The notes under the pieces are model-generated. The model saw nothing but the letters and a program-made list of their open reading frames with translations, had not been told where the DNA came from and did not search any database. From Bacteroides stercorirosoris (GTDB taxonomy: Bacteria; Bacteroidota; Bacteroidia; Bacteroidales; Bacteroidaceae), in contig NZ_FQZN01000009.1 of assembly GCF_900142015.1 (NCBI RefSeq), forward strand, positions 62,001 through 126,000: a stretch of DNA of 64,000 nucleotides, given 5' to 3'. The translations under genes were made by a program, and so were the position numbers. Numbering within the stretch: the stretch's first letter is position 1; every line of letters begins with the position of its first letter. Positions 53,475 to 62,563 of this stretch are shown here, one piece after another.

Positions 53475-55486
53475 AAGATAAAGCTCTTTATAGCAAGTCC
53501 CTGGCTTTGTCCACGGAACAGGAAGTAAATTTGGGACTTATCTTTTACTGTTTCACTGACCTCAAAGGTTTGTTTCTCCCACTCTCCCGGGGTCTGGTTC
53601 TGATTTACCGGACAAACGGCTATCAGCTTTCCATCGATACTTCCCTCCCTTATCTCGATCACTGTTCCGGGAGTCTCCGCCTGAAGTTCGATAGTTACTT
53701 TTTGAGGGTTCCGCTTAAAGCACATATTATTGAATACGAGCCAGTTTCCATCTCGTACCCCGGAAATAAACTGCATAGGTCGTTTTGCTACCGGACGTAC
53801 TAATTTCATACCTTCACGATCATCATACTGAGAAAAGTCTATCCCGGTAAATGCATCATAGTGATTTCCCCTGCGATTACTTTCTAATTCAAAATAGTCA
53901 AAATCGGCATAGCCGCCAATAGCTCCTTTATCCAGATTATAGCAGCATAAAGCATGACGGATACCTAGAAATCCCCAGAAATTGGAAACTCCTTCCGGAC
54001 CCAAACGGTTATATTCAAGATTATCCAGACTATAATAAAACAGCAAAGATCCCTGCTTTGTCACTTCAGTGCGCAAGTATATCTTATCAGTTTTGACAGG
54101 AAGACTATCGACAACTACCTCTCCTTCTCTTCCTCCCTGCCTCATTTCAAGCCAAAGTCCATCCGCCTTCTTCCGTACTCCCAGTTGGTACATGACCCTC
54201 CCCATAATGCCATTTCCGGCAAAATCACCCTCACGGAGTCCGGACAGATCCAACGAAACAGTTCCCGAACTATAAGGTCCGGAGACTTTCTGTGTCAGAG
54301 AATTGCGTGCCCATTCAAATCCCTTTGCATACTGCGCATATATCCTAAAATAACCGGGACGATCCGTCAGGCTCCATTTATCTTTCCGGGGTACATGATT
54401 GAATTCCCAAGCATGAGCCAGTTCCGAAGAACTGAAATCATCCGAATGTTGGGGAAATGTAATCTCCTGCTCAGCCTTGACTGCCGGTTTTCTATAAGTT
54501 ACCACTCCTTTTCCCGGTTTGCCTTCCGGACCTACCACCGGCCAGTCCTCTTCCCATTTCATCGGATACAGCATCACACACCTACCCATATAATCCCTGT
54601 CCTGGAAAGTATAGGCCCACGACTCGCCTTCAAGTGTCTCTACATATCCGCCCTGATGTACACCAGCACCGGCATAGTTGATATCATCATCAATCAGTAC
54701 CTTAGTTTCATATGGACCGTAAAGATTACGGGAACGACTGATCATCTGTACCCCATTGTATCCCAATGCCGGATTGAATATATAATACCAGCCATTCCTT
54801 TTATAAGTGTGACATCCTTCAAAAAGATATTCATATCCTTTGGGAGCTGTCATAATCAAGGTATCCTCATCATCAGGATCCAATACCCCGGTTCCATCAT
54901 CTTTCAAACGTGTCAGGTATATTTTCGTCTTTCCATGTGTGACATATTTCTTCCCATCATCATCAATGAAAAATCCCGGATCATACAAACGCCTGTCAAA
55001 CTTATGCATTGAATACGGTCCTTCCGGTTTATTACTCTTAAACATTACAAAACCATCATCGGCAATATTAACTCCTATATAATAGGTACCGTCATGATAT
55101 TTAATGGAAGGAGCCCAACACAAACGACTATACGCTGTCTGTTCATTCTCCATTCTATATTGAGGGCGGAAAGTGATGCTGTCGTAGGCATGCCCTATGA
55201 TACGCCAATTTATAAGGTCCCTGGAATGGCAGATAGGAATACCCGGCATAGCAACGAATGATGAACTGACCATATAAAAGTCTTCACCTACCCGTATAAT
55301 GTCAGGATCGGGATAATCGGCATTAATCACCGGATTGGTATAAGTACCGTCTCCATTGTCAGACGACAAAGAAGCTGTAGTTTGTACGGTAACAATGCAT
55401 GACTGTACCATTAGTATGTAACAAAGCATTAACAATGCGGAAATGCCGTCCGCTATTTTTCCTGTAGTAATAGATAAGTTATACAT
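53468..55486 (-). CDS. GH43 glycosidase with beta-sandwich and CBM6-like domains
   Basis: I choose the ATG at 55486 (672 residues), because the longer frame from 55582 spans a -7 box. A signal segment (SALLMLCYILMVQSC) gives a possible lipobox. The five-bladed GH43 propeller begins NPVINADYPDPDIIRVGEDF (catalytic base Asp), with WAPSIKYHDGTYYIG and YLFEGCHTYKRNGWYYIF (acid Glu). A concanavalin-like GH43 C-terminal domain spans roughly residues 340-550, and a CBM6-like end contains GNWLVFNNM and GEWEKQTFEVS. Family members act on beta-xylosides or alpha-L-arabinofuranosides. It lies divergently at the far side of the HTCS and is presumably induced with the PUL. Confidence 0.9.
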   Translation of the reverse strand: MYNLSITTGKIADGISALLMLCYILMVQSCIVTVQTTASLSSDNGDGTYTNPVINADYPDPDIIRVGEDFYMVSSSFVAMPGIPICHSRDLINWRIIGHAYDSITFRPQYRMENEQTAYSRLCWAPSIKYHDGTYYIGVNIADDGFVMFKSNKPEGPYSMHKFDRRLYDPGFFIDDDGKKYVTHGKTKIYLTRLKDDGTGVLDPDDEDTLIMTAPKGYEYLFEGCHTYKRNGWYYIFNPALGYNGVQMISRSRNLYGPYETKVLIDDDINYAGAGVHQGGYVETLEGESWAYTFQDRDYMGRCVMLYPMKWEEDWPVVGPEGKPGKGVVTYRKPAVKAEQEITFPQHSDDFSSSELAHAWEFNHVPRKDKWSLTDRPGYFRIYAQYAKGFEWARNSLTQKVSGPYSSGTVSLDLSGLREGDFAGNGIMGRVMYQLGVRKKADGLWLEMRQGGREGEVVVDSLPVKTDKIYLRTEVTKQGSLLFYYSLDNLEYNRLGPEGVSNFWGFLGIRHALCCYNLDKGAIGGYADFDYFELESNRRGNHYDAFTGIDFSQYDDREGMKLVRPVAKRPMQFISGVRDGNWLVFNNMCFKRNPQKVTIELQAETPGTVIEIREGSIDGKLIAVCPVNQNQTPGEWEKQTFEVSETVKDKSQIYFLFRGQSQGLAIKSFIFY

Positions 55487-55515
55487 CTTACACAAGTTAA
55501 TATAAAGTGATGATG

Positions 55516-55523
55516 CAAATATA
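55516..55523 (-). promoter_or_regulatory. -7 element of the GH43 gene
   Basis: On the - strand TATATTTG lies 29 bp before the chosen ATG at 55486. No -33 match is visible, as expected for an activator-dependent promoter. Confidence 0.5.
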
Positions 55524-55594
55524 TGCGGTACAGGACAGCCAGGAGGGGACAAACCGGTAATATACGTGTACTTTTTAGGCACATGGATATATAA

Positions 55595-55640
55595 AAAGCT
55601 CCCGATTAAAAGTTCTGGCTTTTAACCGGGAGTTTTTCAT
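55595..55640 (-). terminator. Terminator of the acyl-CoA synthetase gene
   Basis: A 14-bp stem (55633-55620 with 55613-55600 read on the - strand, one mismatch) is followed by TTTTT. It sits 28 bp past the stop codon. Confidence 0.9.
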
Positions 55641-55661
55641 TTTCAGTAAATAGGTATATCT

Positions 55662-57467
55662 TTATTCTTCGTACATTCTATCTATCACCTCCTTGTAGTT
55701 CTTTGCAACCACAGGACGCTTCAACTTCAAGGTATTAGTCAGTTCACCACGTTCCATGCTGAACGGTTCCGGCAAAAGAGTAAAACGTTTCACTTGTTCG
55801 TAGTGTGCGAACTGTTGCTGCAAGGTGTCTATGCGGGCACGGAACAATCCCATAATCTTGGGATGTTGCAGAAGCTCGTTCATATCCTTATATCCGATGC
55901 CTTTTTCCTTGGCATAATCCTTCACAAAACCGTAGACCGGTACAATAAGGGCAGACACAAATTTACGCTGGTCGGCAATAATGGCAATCTGATCGATGTA
56001 ACGGTCAATAGCCAGTTTCGTTTCTAAAGCTTGCGGGCTGATATACTTACCATTGGAAGTCTTGAATAAGTCCTTGATACGCTCAGTCAGATAAAGCTGG
56101 CCATCCTTCAGATAACCGGCATCACCGGTATGGAACCAACCGTCCTTATCAATGGCTGCAGCAGTAGCTTCAGCTTTCTTATAATATCCTTTCGTGATAG
56201 TCTTTCCACGCAGAAGTATTTCATTCTCGTCACCAATCTTCACTTCTACATCAGGCATCACGGTGCCCACGGAACCAATTTCGTAACCTTGGTTAAGGAA
56301 GCAAGAAACAGTAGCCGTCGATTCAGTCAGACCATAGCCAACCAACATATTGATACCTACCGAATGGACAAATTCACAGATTTCATCAGGCACGGCAGCT
56401 CCGGCGGTAGGGAAGAAGTTACCGTTTTCAATACCGATAGTTTTCTTCAGCAAAGCATAAACCGTCTTCTCGTAGAATTTATACTTCAGATGAAGCATCA
56501 ACGGCGGAGTCTTGCCCTTACGGAGATAATCAATATTATGTATTTTGCCAACTTTAATGGCATCCAGCATCATAGCCTTCTTCAAGCCTGTTTCCTGGGC
56601 AATCTTCTCCTGCACACCGGCATACACTTTTTCCCAGAAACGGGGAACGCTGCACATCAATGTCGGACGAATTTCTTTAATAGTAGTCTGAATATCCACC
56701 GGACGCAGATTGATACAAATCTGCACACCTTTATGGATACAAAGATATGTCCATGCTTTCTCAAAGACATGCGTCAGAGGGAGGAAATTCATGGAAATAT
56801 CCCGGTCGGTCATATCTACCAGACGGATATCATGGATACGGAAAGCTTCCATATAGTTAGAATGATGCAACATTACCCCCTTCGGTTCGCCAGTTGTACC
56901 GGATGTATAAAGAATGTTGGCAAGGTCATCATCCGATGCACGGGAAGTACGTTCTTCCACCATATCGTTGTTCGGCAAACCTTTTCCTGTTTCCAGGAAC
57001 TCGTCGAAATAAATGGAAGTCATGTCACGAGGGTCGCGTACTACAGCACGGTCGAAAATGATCAATTGCTGCAACGATTGGCAAAAGCCAAAGACACTGA
57101 AAGCCGCATCATACTGGAATTGCTCGCCTACAAATATATAACGTATCTGAGCATCATTGATAATGTACTGCGCCTGTGCCGGTGAACTGGTAGCATACAG
57201 AGGTATGGTCACCGCACGGTTAGCAAATGCCCCGAAATCCACATAAAGGCATTCGGGCTTGTTCTGAGAAAAGATTCCTATGTTTTCTTCCTCCTGCACT
57301 CCTAACTCTACGAGTGCATTCGCAACTTGTCGGACTGTTTGTGAGAATTGATTCCAAGTGATGGGGATCCACTGCGACGTTTCGTAATCCCTGTATTTCA
57401 GAGCCACCTTGTCGCCATACTTCTCTGCCCGCCGATGTACGAGGACAGATAAATGATGATAAGTCAT
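55662..57467 (-). CDS. Long-chain fatty acid-CoA ligase (AMP-forming)
   Basis: The product is about 601 residues from the ATG at 57467 (MTYHHLSVLVHRRAEKYGDK). ATGs at 57476 and 57512 are also in frame, but a -7 box TACCTTTG (57502-57495, - strand) overlaps the region of the longest start. The P-loop block ILYTSGTTGEPKGVMLHHSN, the GYGLTESTA motif and GWFHTGDAGYL identify the ANL superfamily long-chain branch, close to FadD/AMP-binding ligases. It activates fatty acids to acyl-CoA via acyl-adenylate, probably for recycling or uptake of exogenous fatty acids. It is monocistronic. Confidence 0.93.
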   Translation of the reverse strand: MTYHHLSVLVHRRAEKYGDKVALKYRDYETSQWIPITWNQFSQTVRQVANALVELGVQEEENIGIFSQNKPECLYVDFGAFANRAVTIPLYATSSPAQAQYIINDAQIRYIFVGEQFQYDAAFSVFGFCQSLQQLIIFDRAVVRDPRDMTSIYFDEFLETGKGLPNNDMVEERTSRASDDDLANILYTSGTTGEPKGVMLHHSNYMEAFRIHDIRLVDMTDRDISMNFLPLTHVFEKAWTYLCIHKGVQICINLRPVDIQTTIKEIRPTLMCSVPRFWEKVYAGVQEKIAQETGLKKAMMLDAIKVGKIHNIDYLRKGKTPPLMLHLKYKFYEKTVYALLKKTIGIENGNFFPTAGAAVPDEICEFVHSVGINMLVGYGLTESTATVSCFLNQGYEIGSVGTVMPDVEVKIGDENEILLRGKTITKGYYKKAEATAAAIDKDGWFHTGDAGYLKDGQLYLTERIKDLFKTSNGKYISPQALETKLAIDRYIDQIAIIADQRKFVSALIVPVYGFVKDYAKEKGIGYKDMNELLQHPKIMGLFRARIDTLQQQFAHYEQVKRFTLLPEPFSMERGELTNTLKLKRPVVAKNYKEVIDRMYEE

Positions 57468-57643
57468 ATTATTCATATATTGGTAAATTCGGCACAAAGG
57501 TAGTGGTTTCATTTGAAACTATTTCTATATTGAGAATTAAATATTTAGTATATACTTCCGCAATATTAGTACTATCCGGCTCTAGAAAAGAGTGGTTGCC
57601 CTACATTTCTGTTCGTTTTTCCAAAGAAATACAAATATATGTA

Positions 57644-57651
57644 TATATTTG
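57644..57651 (+). promoter_or_regulatory. -7 element of the small barrel gene
   Basis: TATATTTG lies 43 bp upstream of the ATG at 57695. No clear -33 is visible. Confidence 0.5.
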
Positions 57652-57694
57652 CACCCGATAGTTTTTTAAATATCAACGCAATTACTTAACTAAC

Positions 57695-58315
57695 ATGAAA
57701 AAGATTTTAGCATTAATCGCCATACTGGCGATAGGTTTTGGGAGTGTCAACGCACAAGAGAACCTCAGATGGGGTGTCACGGCAGGTATGAATGTAAGCA
57801 ATATCAAAGTTAGCGGCTTTGATAGCCGGGTAGGTTTCCACGCCGGCGTTAAGGCAGAGCTTGGATTACCACAAGTAACAGAAGGAGCTTATATGGATTT
57901 CGGCGCATTACTTTCTTTAAAAGGAGCTAAAGTAGATGGCGGTGCTTTCGGCAGTATCAAACTGAACCCTTGTTATTTAGAGATTCCTGTCCATGTCGGT
58001 TACAAGTATGCTGTAAGTGATAATTTCACTTTATTTGCTAATGCAGGTCCTTATATTGGAATCGGATTATTCGGGAAGTTAAAAACAACAGGCGAAATTA
58101 AGAATGAACTTGAATCCAGTGTTGGTACTTCATCTGAAAATATTTTCGGTGATGACGGTTTCAAACGTTTTGACCTTGGTCTGGGGTTAAAAGCCGGTAT
58201 GGAGTTCAGCCAAAAATACCAGATTTCCATTGGTTACGATTTCGGTTTAACAGAAACTTCAGATGCAGGAACTAAGAATCGAAACCTGATGATTTCTTTA
58301 GGATTTATGTTCTAA
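57695..58315 (+). CDS. Small outer-membrane beta-barrel protein (PorT-like)
   Basis: The 206-residue protein has a signal peptide ending VNAQ. It then shows eight or so amphipathic strands with Gly/aromatic pattern (WGVTAGMNVSNIK, LGLGLKAGMEFSQKYQISIGYDFG) and a terminal aromatic strand (LMISLGFMF). It matches the widespread porin-like/PorT OMP_b-brl_2 family of Bacteroidetes. The function is probably structural or in outer-membrane biogenesis, and no specific role can be read. It has its own promoter and terminator. Confidence 0.85.
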   Translation: MKKILALIAILAIGFGSVNAQENLRWGVTAGMNVSNIKVSGFDSRVGFHAGVKAELGLPQVTEGAYMDFGALLSLKGAKVDGGAFGSIKLNPCYLEIPVHVGYKYAVSDNFTLFANAGPYIGIGLFGKLKTTGEIKNELESSVGTSSENIFGDDGFKRFDLGLGLKAGMEFSQKYQISIGYDFGLTETSDAGTKNRNLMISLGFMF

Positions 58316-58333
58316 ACAACATAGAATGATTGA

Positions 58334-58370
58334 GAAAGGGCACTTATGGTGCCCTTTTCTGTATATTTTT
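58334..58370 (+). terminator. Terminator of the small barrel gene
   Basis: GAAAGGGCAC (58334-58343) pairs with GTGCCCTTTTC (58349-58359) and is followed by a T-rich tract. Confidence 0.85.
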
Positions 58371-58389
58371 CAATGGGTTTACCACAGCA

Positions 58390-59352
58390 TTACTCTTGAA
58401 GTTCCAGTAGCAGTTGATGCAACGACACTTCTTTCTTCACCACCCGCTTCTCTCCATCAAGTAAATACATCATCGGCATATCAGGTAATAAATAGCGTTC
58501 TTCCTGGCGTATACAACCCATATCGAAACCTGTAAACCACTGGGTGGACAGATCTTTCAAGGAACTTTTCCATAAGTCCCGATCTTCTCCTACGCAGATG
58601 GCAAGCACGGTAAGTTGCCCGCTATCTATCTGTTGTTGCAGGCGGGAAGCGGTGCGCAGAGCATTTATGGTTTCCCGGCAGTGCAAACAATCGGGATCGT
58701 AGAATAGTAGCAATAACCTACAGGTAACAGGGACGGTGTATAAGGTTTGCAGTTCACCGTTAGGTGTGAGATAAGTAAAGTCGGTTGCCATTGTGCCGGG
58801 ACGGTTCTTCAAGGCAGCGGAAAGCAGAAAACGAAAACGCGACTTTTCTGTTTCGTCCAGTAGGGAGGTATCTACAATTTCTTCCAAAAAGGGAATGAAG
58901 TGTTCTTCGTTCTGCATGGGCGAACTGTTGGTATAGAGATATTTTTCCGCCAGTTCGGCCAGCAGCAGATAAAGGGTTTTATCAGATTCGGCACGTTGCA
59001 TCAGGACTTTTACAGCTCCGGTGCGGGCTTCGGCCTGAGCATGGGGGAAGAGGGATAGAAAATTGACAAGGTTCTGCTCCATAAAGGCAGGATGCCGGCT
59101 GCGCAGGGTATCCGCAAAATCCATACTGTCCCAAAAGTGTGTCAAAAGGTAGGCGGCACGTTCGTGGGGAGTGCGCAAGGCAGACGGAATGGCAGGTAAG
59201 GGCAAATCTAAAGCAACTGTGTCGGTGACAATGCTTGCTACCATGGATGACTGCTGCTTCAACCAAGATAATCGCTGTGCGCTCATGCTGCCGCTGACAA
59301 CGGCAAACATGAGGCATGGCAACAGAAATATCTTACTACTTATTTTCATCAA
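58390..59352 (-). CDS. DUF5106-like secreted thioredoxin-fold protein
   Basis: The 320-residue protein has a signal peptide ending SMSAQ. The N-terminal helical half (PHERAAYLLTHFWDSMDFAD) resembles DUF5106. The C-terminal half resembles a thioredoxin fold, with LLLLFYDPDCLHCRE (CxxC) and MPMMYLLDGEKRVV around the cis-Pro position. A periplasmic disulfide-handling or peptide-binding role is possible. The Met pair at the start makes 59349 an alternative start. It lies 10 bp after the DUF4906-like gene and could be its co-transcribed partner. Confidence 0.7.
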   Translation of the reverse strand: MMKISSKIFLLPCLMFAVVSGSMSAQRLSWLKQQSSMVASIVTDTVALDLPLPAIPSALRTPHERAAYLLTHFWDSMDFADTLRSRHPAFMEQNLVNFLSLFPHAQAEARTGAVKVLMQRAESDKTLYLLLAELAEKYLYTNSSPMQNEEHFIPFLEEIVDTSLLDETEKSRFRFLLSAALKNRPGTMATDFTYLTPNGELQTLYTVPVTCRLLLLFYDPDCLHCRETINALRTASRLQQQIDSGQLTVLAICVGEDRDLWKSSLKDLSTQWFTGFDMGCIRQEERYLLPDMPMMYLLDGEKRVVKKEVSLHQLLLELQE

Positions 59353-59362
59353 AAAAGAGAAA

Positions 59363-62300
59363 TCAAGGCTCCTCTACACAACGGATGAAGCAGGCGTCAC
59401 TGTGATTCTCCTTAGTCACAGCACCAGGTTCATCCGATTCACCTTCCTGTTTTTTAAATACATTTGCGGCAGGCATGTAATTAAAATCCAATGTAAAATA
59501 GTTAAAATCCCATGCTATAATATTTTCAGTACCGTCCCGAGTTGAATTTTCCTTTCTTTCAAGCCAATAAATTGCACCTGGACGCCGGTAAAGATCATAA
59601 AGCAAAGGTCTATTTCGGGCTTCATTATCATCCATTTTTTCCATTCGTCCTGCAGAGTATCTTAATACTGCAGATTGCCACTTACCAGGTAAATCCCGAT
59701 GTTTACGATGTCCATAGCCAGTCACTCCTATAGGAAAAAATAGATTACGACCACCATATTCATCTTCTGATGCATTATACACAAAAGTTCCGCGCATACC
59801 ATAACCAGCTCCTGTATCACTTGCAGATTTGTGATTATCATACCTATATCCATATACTTCATCGATTGCCGAAAGTGTCTCTTTGGCATCATTTCCATAA
59901 AGTACTCCATAACCTTGCTCTATATCCCCACTCTGCCACAAATCTTCATAATCTTTATAAGAGGCTACGTAAACCTGTTTTCCATTCACTGTAGTAGATG
60001 CAAAATTTCCCGAATACGTAGATGACGTTATATTCTCCCATTTCTTCGTAACCGAACTTCCCGCAATAAGAAAATCAGTCATTTTTTCGCTCTGAAAGTT
60101 TTTAAACACATTACTTTTCGCATCAAGCGGTTCGTTCCAATTACCGAATTTAAACATCGACCCTTCATCCAACGGACATTGTCCCTCTTCCGTTATAGTT
60201 CTCATATTACAAGCATGCCATTTTCTTCCGCCTTCAATTAAAGCCATAGGAGCTTTACCTTGGCGGATAAATATCAGATGAACACAACTGTAATTATGGT
60301 ATTCCACCCGAACAATAGCGCAACGCGACTCTGTCTCCGGAATTGTACCTTGGAATCCAATTGTAAAATCAATAGGACTACCCGTATTTCCCCTTATTGT
60401 GTCACTACTTCCATTAAGAGTAACGAAATTCTCAGGTCCTCTCACCACATAAGCTTTCCACGCCCCTTCTGAAGTAAAGGTTTCAAAGGAGTTGCTGGAT
60501 TCCTTAGGAAGACGTTTTAAGACAACATAAAAAGGCGTAGTTGAATTATGTTCGCGCCATACACCTTTAGGATTTACTACACGGCGCACCTGTATGACTG
60601 TGGATCTACCCACTACTGTTTCTGTTGTACCAGGATCATCCATTTTCTCCATTACTGCTGTAAATTTAATCACGGCCTTACGCTGGTAAGCCACATACGG
60701 ATTATTCCCGGTATATCCGGTACTAGGTAGCATCTGCTTGGCACGTGTATATATGGGCAAATTGAAAATATACTCATTTTTATCCGGGTCATATTTCATT
60801 GTATATGTACCATCGCTGTCAATATTATCCTCTTTATTCAGCTCTCCATTATTATAATAAGTCCTGTTACCACGTTTATGTTCTTTATAATAAGTTTCAT
60901 TAGTCCACGTTTTGCCATTCTCATCTTTCTCTTTTATCACAGTCGCTTTAGTCTTCCGTAAAGAAAGAAAGCCATTCCACTGATTCAAAGGAATACCAGG
61001 AGTCGCATCCGGATCCATTTGCTTAAAATACTCCAAACCCGGATCCGGTTTATAAGGCGCCCAGGCATTCGAGTCAATCTCCGCCTCAAATGATTTCAAC
61101 CGGTACCCCTCCCGCACATTAACCTTTACAGGCATTGTTGCCGAATGATTATAAAGATATGAAATATAGTAAGGCACAGGCGCTTGAATACTAGGCACCT
61201 CTTCTTTGTACTCAATATGCCAATCAGCATCATTGGCAAAACGGTTGAACACCAACGTCAATTTGTAGTGATGATTTCGTTCGGCATTATAGTCGGTAGT
61301 GACATTTTTGCCAAGCATGAAACGATATTTGATTTTTCCACTTCCGGGTCTCTCCGGATGAATAGAGTGGTAGTAGCCTTCCACCTCGATATAGGTACCA
61401 TAGGGCTTGCCATCTTTCAAACAATACTTTTCGTCGCCTTCAAAACCGGGAGCATCAAGCACTCCGTCCCCCTCCTTGTCCTGCTGTTTATCTTTCCCCT
61501 TACCTTGCATGTTTTCGTAAAAGAAAAGCGACGTTAAATCTTCAGCATGGGCGGCTTTTTTACCACCTTTTTCCCTGTACTCGTCTTCGGTCAAAGCAGC
61601 ATCACAACCGGAATAATAATAGGGCCTGCCTTTGGTGATACGGGCCTTCCAGAGTTCATTATACTCTGTCACACCTTCTTCCGAATAATCAATAAACTCT
61701 CCTTCCCCCAAAAGATCTTCTTTTCTTTCTATCTTGTTTTCAGTTCCTAACAGACAGACTGATGGAATATCTCTAATCGTTACGGATTTAAGGTAGACGA
61801 ATATCCCTTCCTCAAGTTTTGATCCATCGTACGCAATCGTTATCTTTGATGCCGCCCGCCGTATCCAAGCATGCAATGATGTTGTTCCTTTGTTGATGGT
61901 CAGTAAGGGTGCGTCGGCCTCCGTAGAAGCTTCGCTAAAGAATCCGAACATTTGGTTATTGGCAGCGATATCCCCTGCATTCCATGTAAGGGAAATATTT
62001 TTCAATCCCTCTTTTGTCTGTATAGCCTCCTCATGCCCGGAGAGGTCGTCCATGTTTGCCACCGCATAGACATAATAATACCCGAAAGGAACGGTCAGCT
62101 TGAATTCAGCATGGGGAGTCTCGGATTCGGCGGGGGGAAGATTCTTGTCTTCATCACCGATTGACTCGGTTTTGTGTTCTGTGCGATCTTCTTCCGAAAG
62201 CACGTATTCCCCCTCATTGGGAGTTCCGGTACTTGCCCGTTTTAACGGATATTTCTTCACCAACTTTCCTTCCACATCATACAACAGCACACAAAGGCTG

Positions 62301-62500
62301 TCAATACTCTTTATCGCATTTCCGGGTGTACGCGTGGTTCCGTTCAGCGCAGGCGTAAGAGGCTTGAACTTCACGGTTCCGCTGATGACGCTTTCCCCCT
62401 CACCTATGATTCCGCCGCCATACAGCAAGTCGTCCTTGCAGGAAGCGGCGCCCAAAAGCAATATGCATAAAAATATGTATGTCAAAAAGTTGCGTTTCAT
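59363..62500 (-). CDS. Fimbrial tip/adhesin-like lipoprotein (DUF4906-like)
   Basis: The 1045-residue protein has a lipobox GAASC near residue 21. The N-terminal part is fimbrillin/Mfa-like (SIDSLCVLLYDVEGKLVKKYPL). A long middle region is acidic and Thr-rich. The C-terminal part resembles a FISUMP/carbohydrate-binding-like module (WKNITSSTYSGNF-like block, GHRKHRDLPGKWQSAVLRYS, IRCVEEP end). It resembles DUF4906-type proteins that I recall near FimA/Mfa1-type pilus genes. The likely role is a pilus tip or minor subunit that contacts host or partner surfaces. The gene upstream (62564 to the right edge) is FimA-like, supporting a pilus operon. Confidence 0.75.
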   Translation of the reverse strand: MKRNFLTYIFLCILLLGAASCKDDLLYGGGIIGEGESVISGTVKFKPLTPALNGTTRTPGNAIKSIDSLCVLLYDVEGKLVKKYPLKRASTGTPNEGEYVLSEEDRTEHKTESIGDEDKNLPPAESETPHAEFKLTVPFGYYYVYAVANMDDLSGHEEAIQTKEGLKNISLTWNAGDIAANNQMFGFFSEASTEADAPLLTINKGTTSLHAWIRRAASKITIAYDGSKLEEGIFVYLKSVTIRDIPSVCLLGTENKIERKEDLLGEGEFIDYSEEGVTEYNELWKARITKGRPYYYSGCDAALTEDEYREKGGKKAAHAEDLTSLFFYENMQGKGKDKQQDKEGDGVLDAPGFEGDEKYCLKDGKPYGTYIEVEGYYHSIHPERPGSGKIKYRFMLGKNVTTDYNAERNHHYKLTLVFNRFANDADWHIEYKEEVPSIQAPVPYYISYLYNHSATMPVKVNVREGYRLKSFEAEIDSNAWAPYKPDPGLEYFKQMDPDATPGIPLNQWNGFLSLRKTKATVIKEKDENGKTWTNETYYKEHKRGNRTYYNNGELNKEDNIDSDGTYTMKYDPDKNEYIFNLPIYTRAKQMLPSTGYTGNNPYVAYQRKAVIKFTAVMEKMDDPGTTETVVGRSTVIQVRRVVNPKGVWREHNSTTPFYVVLKRLPKESSNSFETFTSEGAWKAYVVRGPENFVTLNGSSDTIRGNTGSPIDFTIGFQGTIPETESRCAIVRVEYHNYSCVHLIFIRQGKAPMALIEGGRKWHACNMRTITEEGQCPLDEGSMFKFGNWNEPLDAKSNVFKNFQSEKMTDFLIAGSSVTKKWENITSSTYSGNFASTTVNGKQVYVASYKDYEDLWQSGDIEQGYGVLYGNDAKETLSAIDEVYGYRYDNHKSASDTGAGYGMRGTFVYNASEDEYGGRNLFFPIGVTGYGHRKHRDLPGKWQSAVLRYSAGRMEKMDDNEARNRPLLYDLYRRPGAIYWLERKENSTRDGTENIIAWDFNYFTLDFNYMPAANVFKKQEGESDEPGAVTKENHSDACFIRCVEEP

Positions 62501-62563
62501 ATCTTCTGTCTTTTTTCGAGTATGTTTCTATACTAAAGGAACGGTTGATTCTTCAGCATTTTC

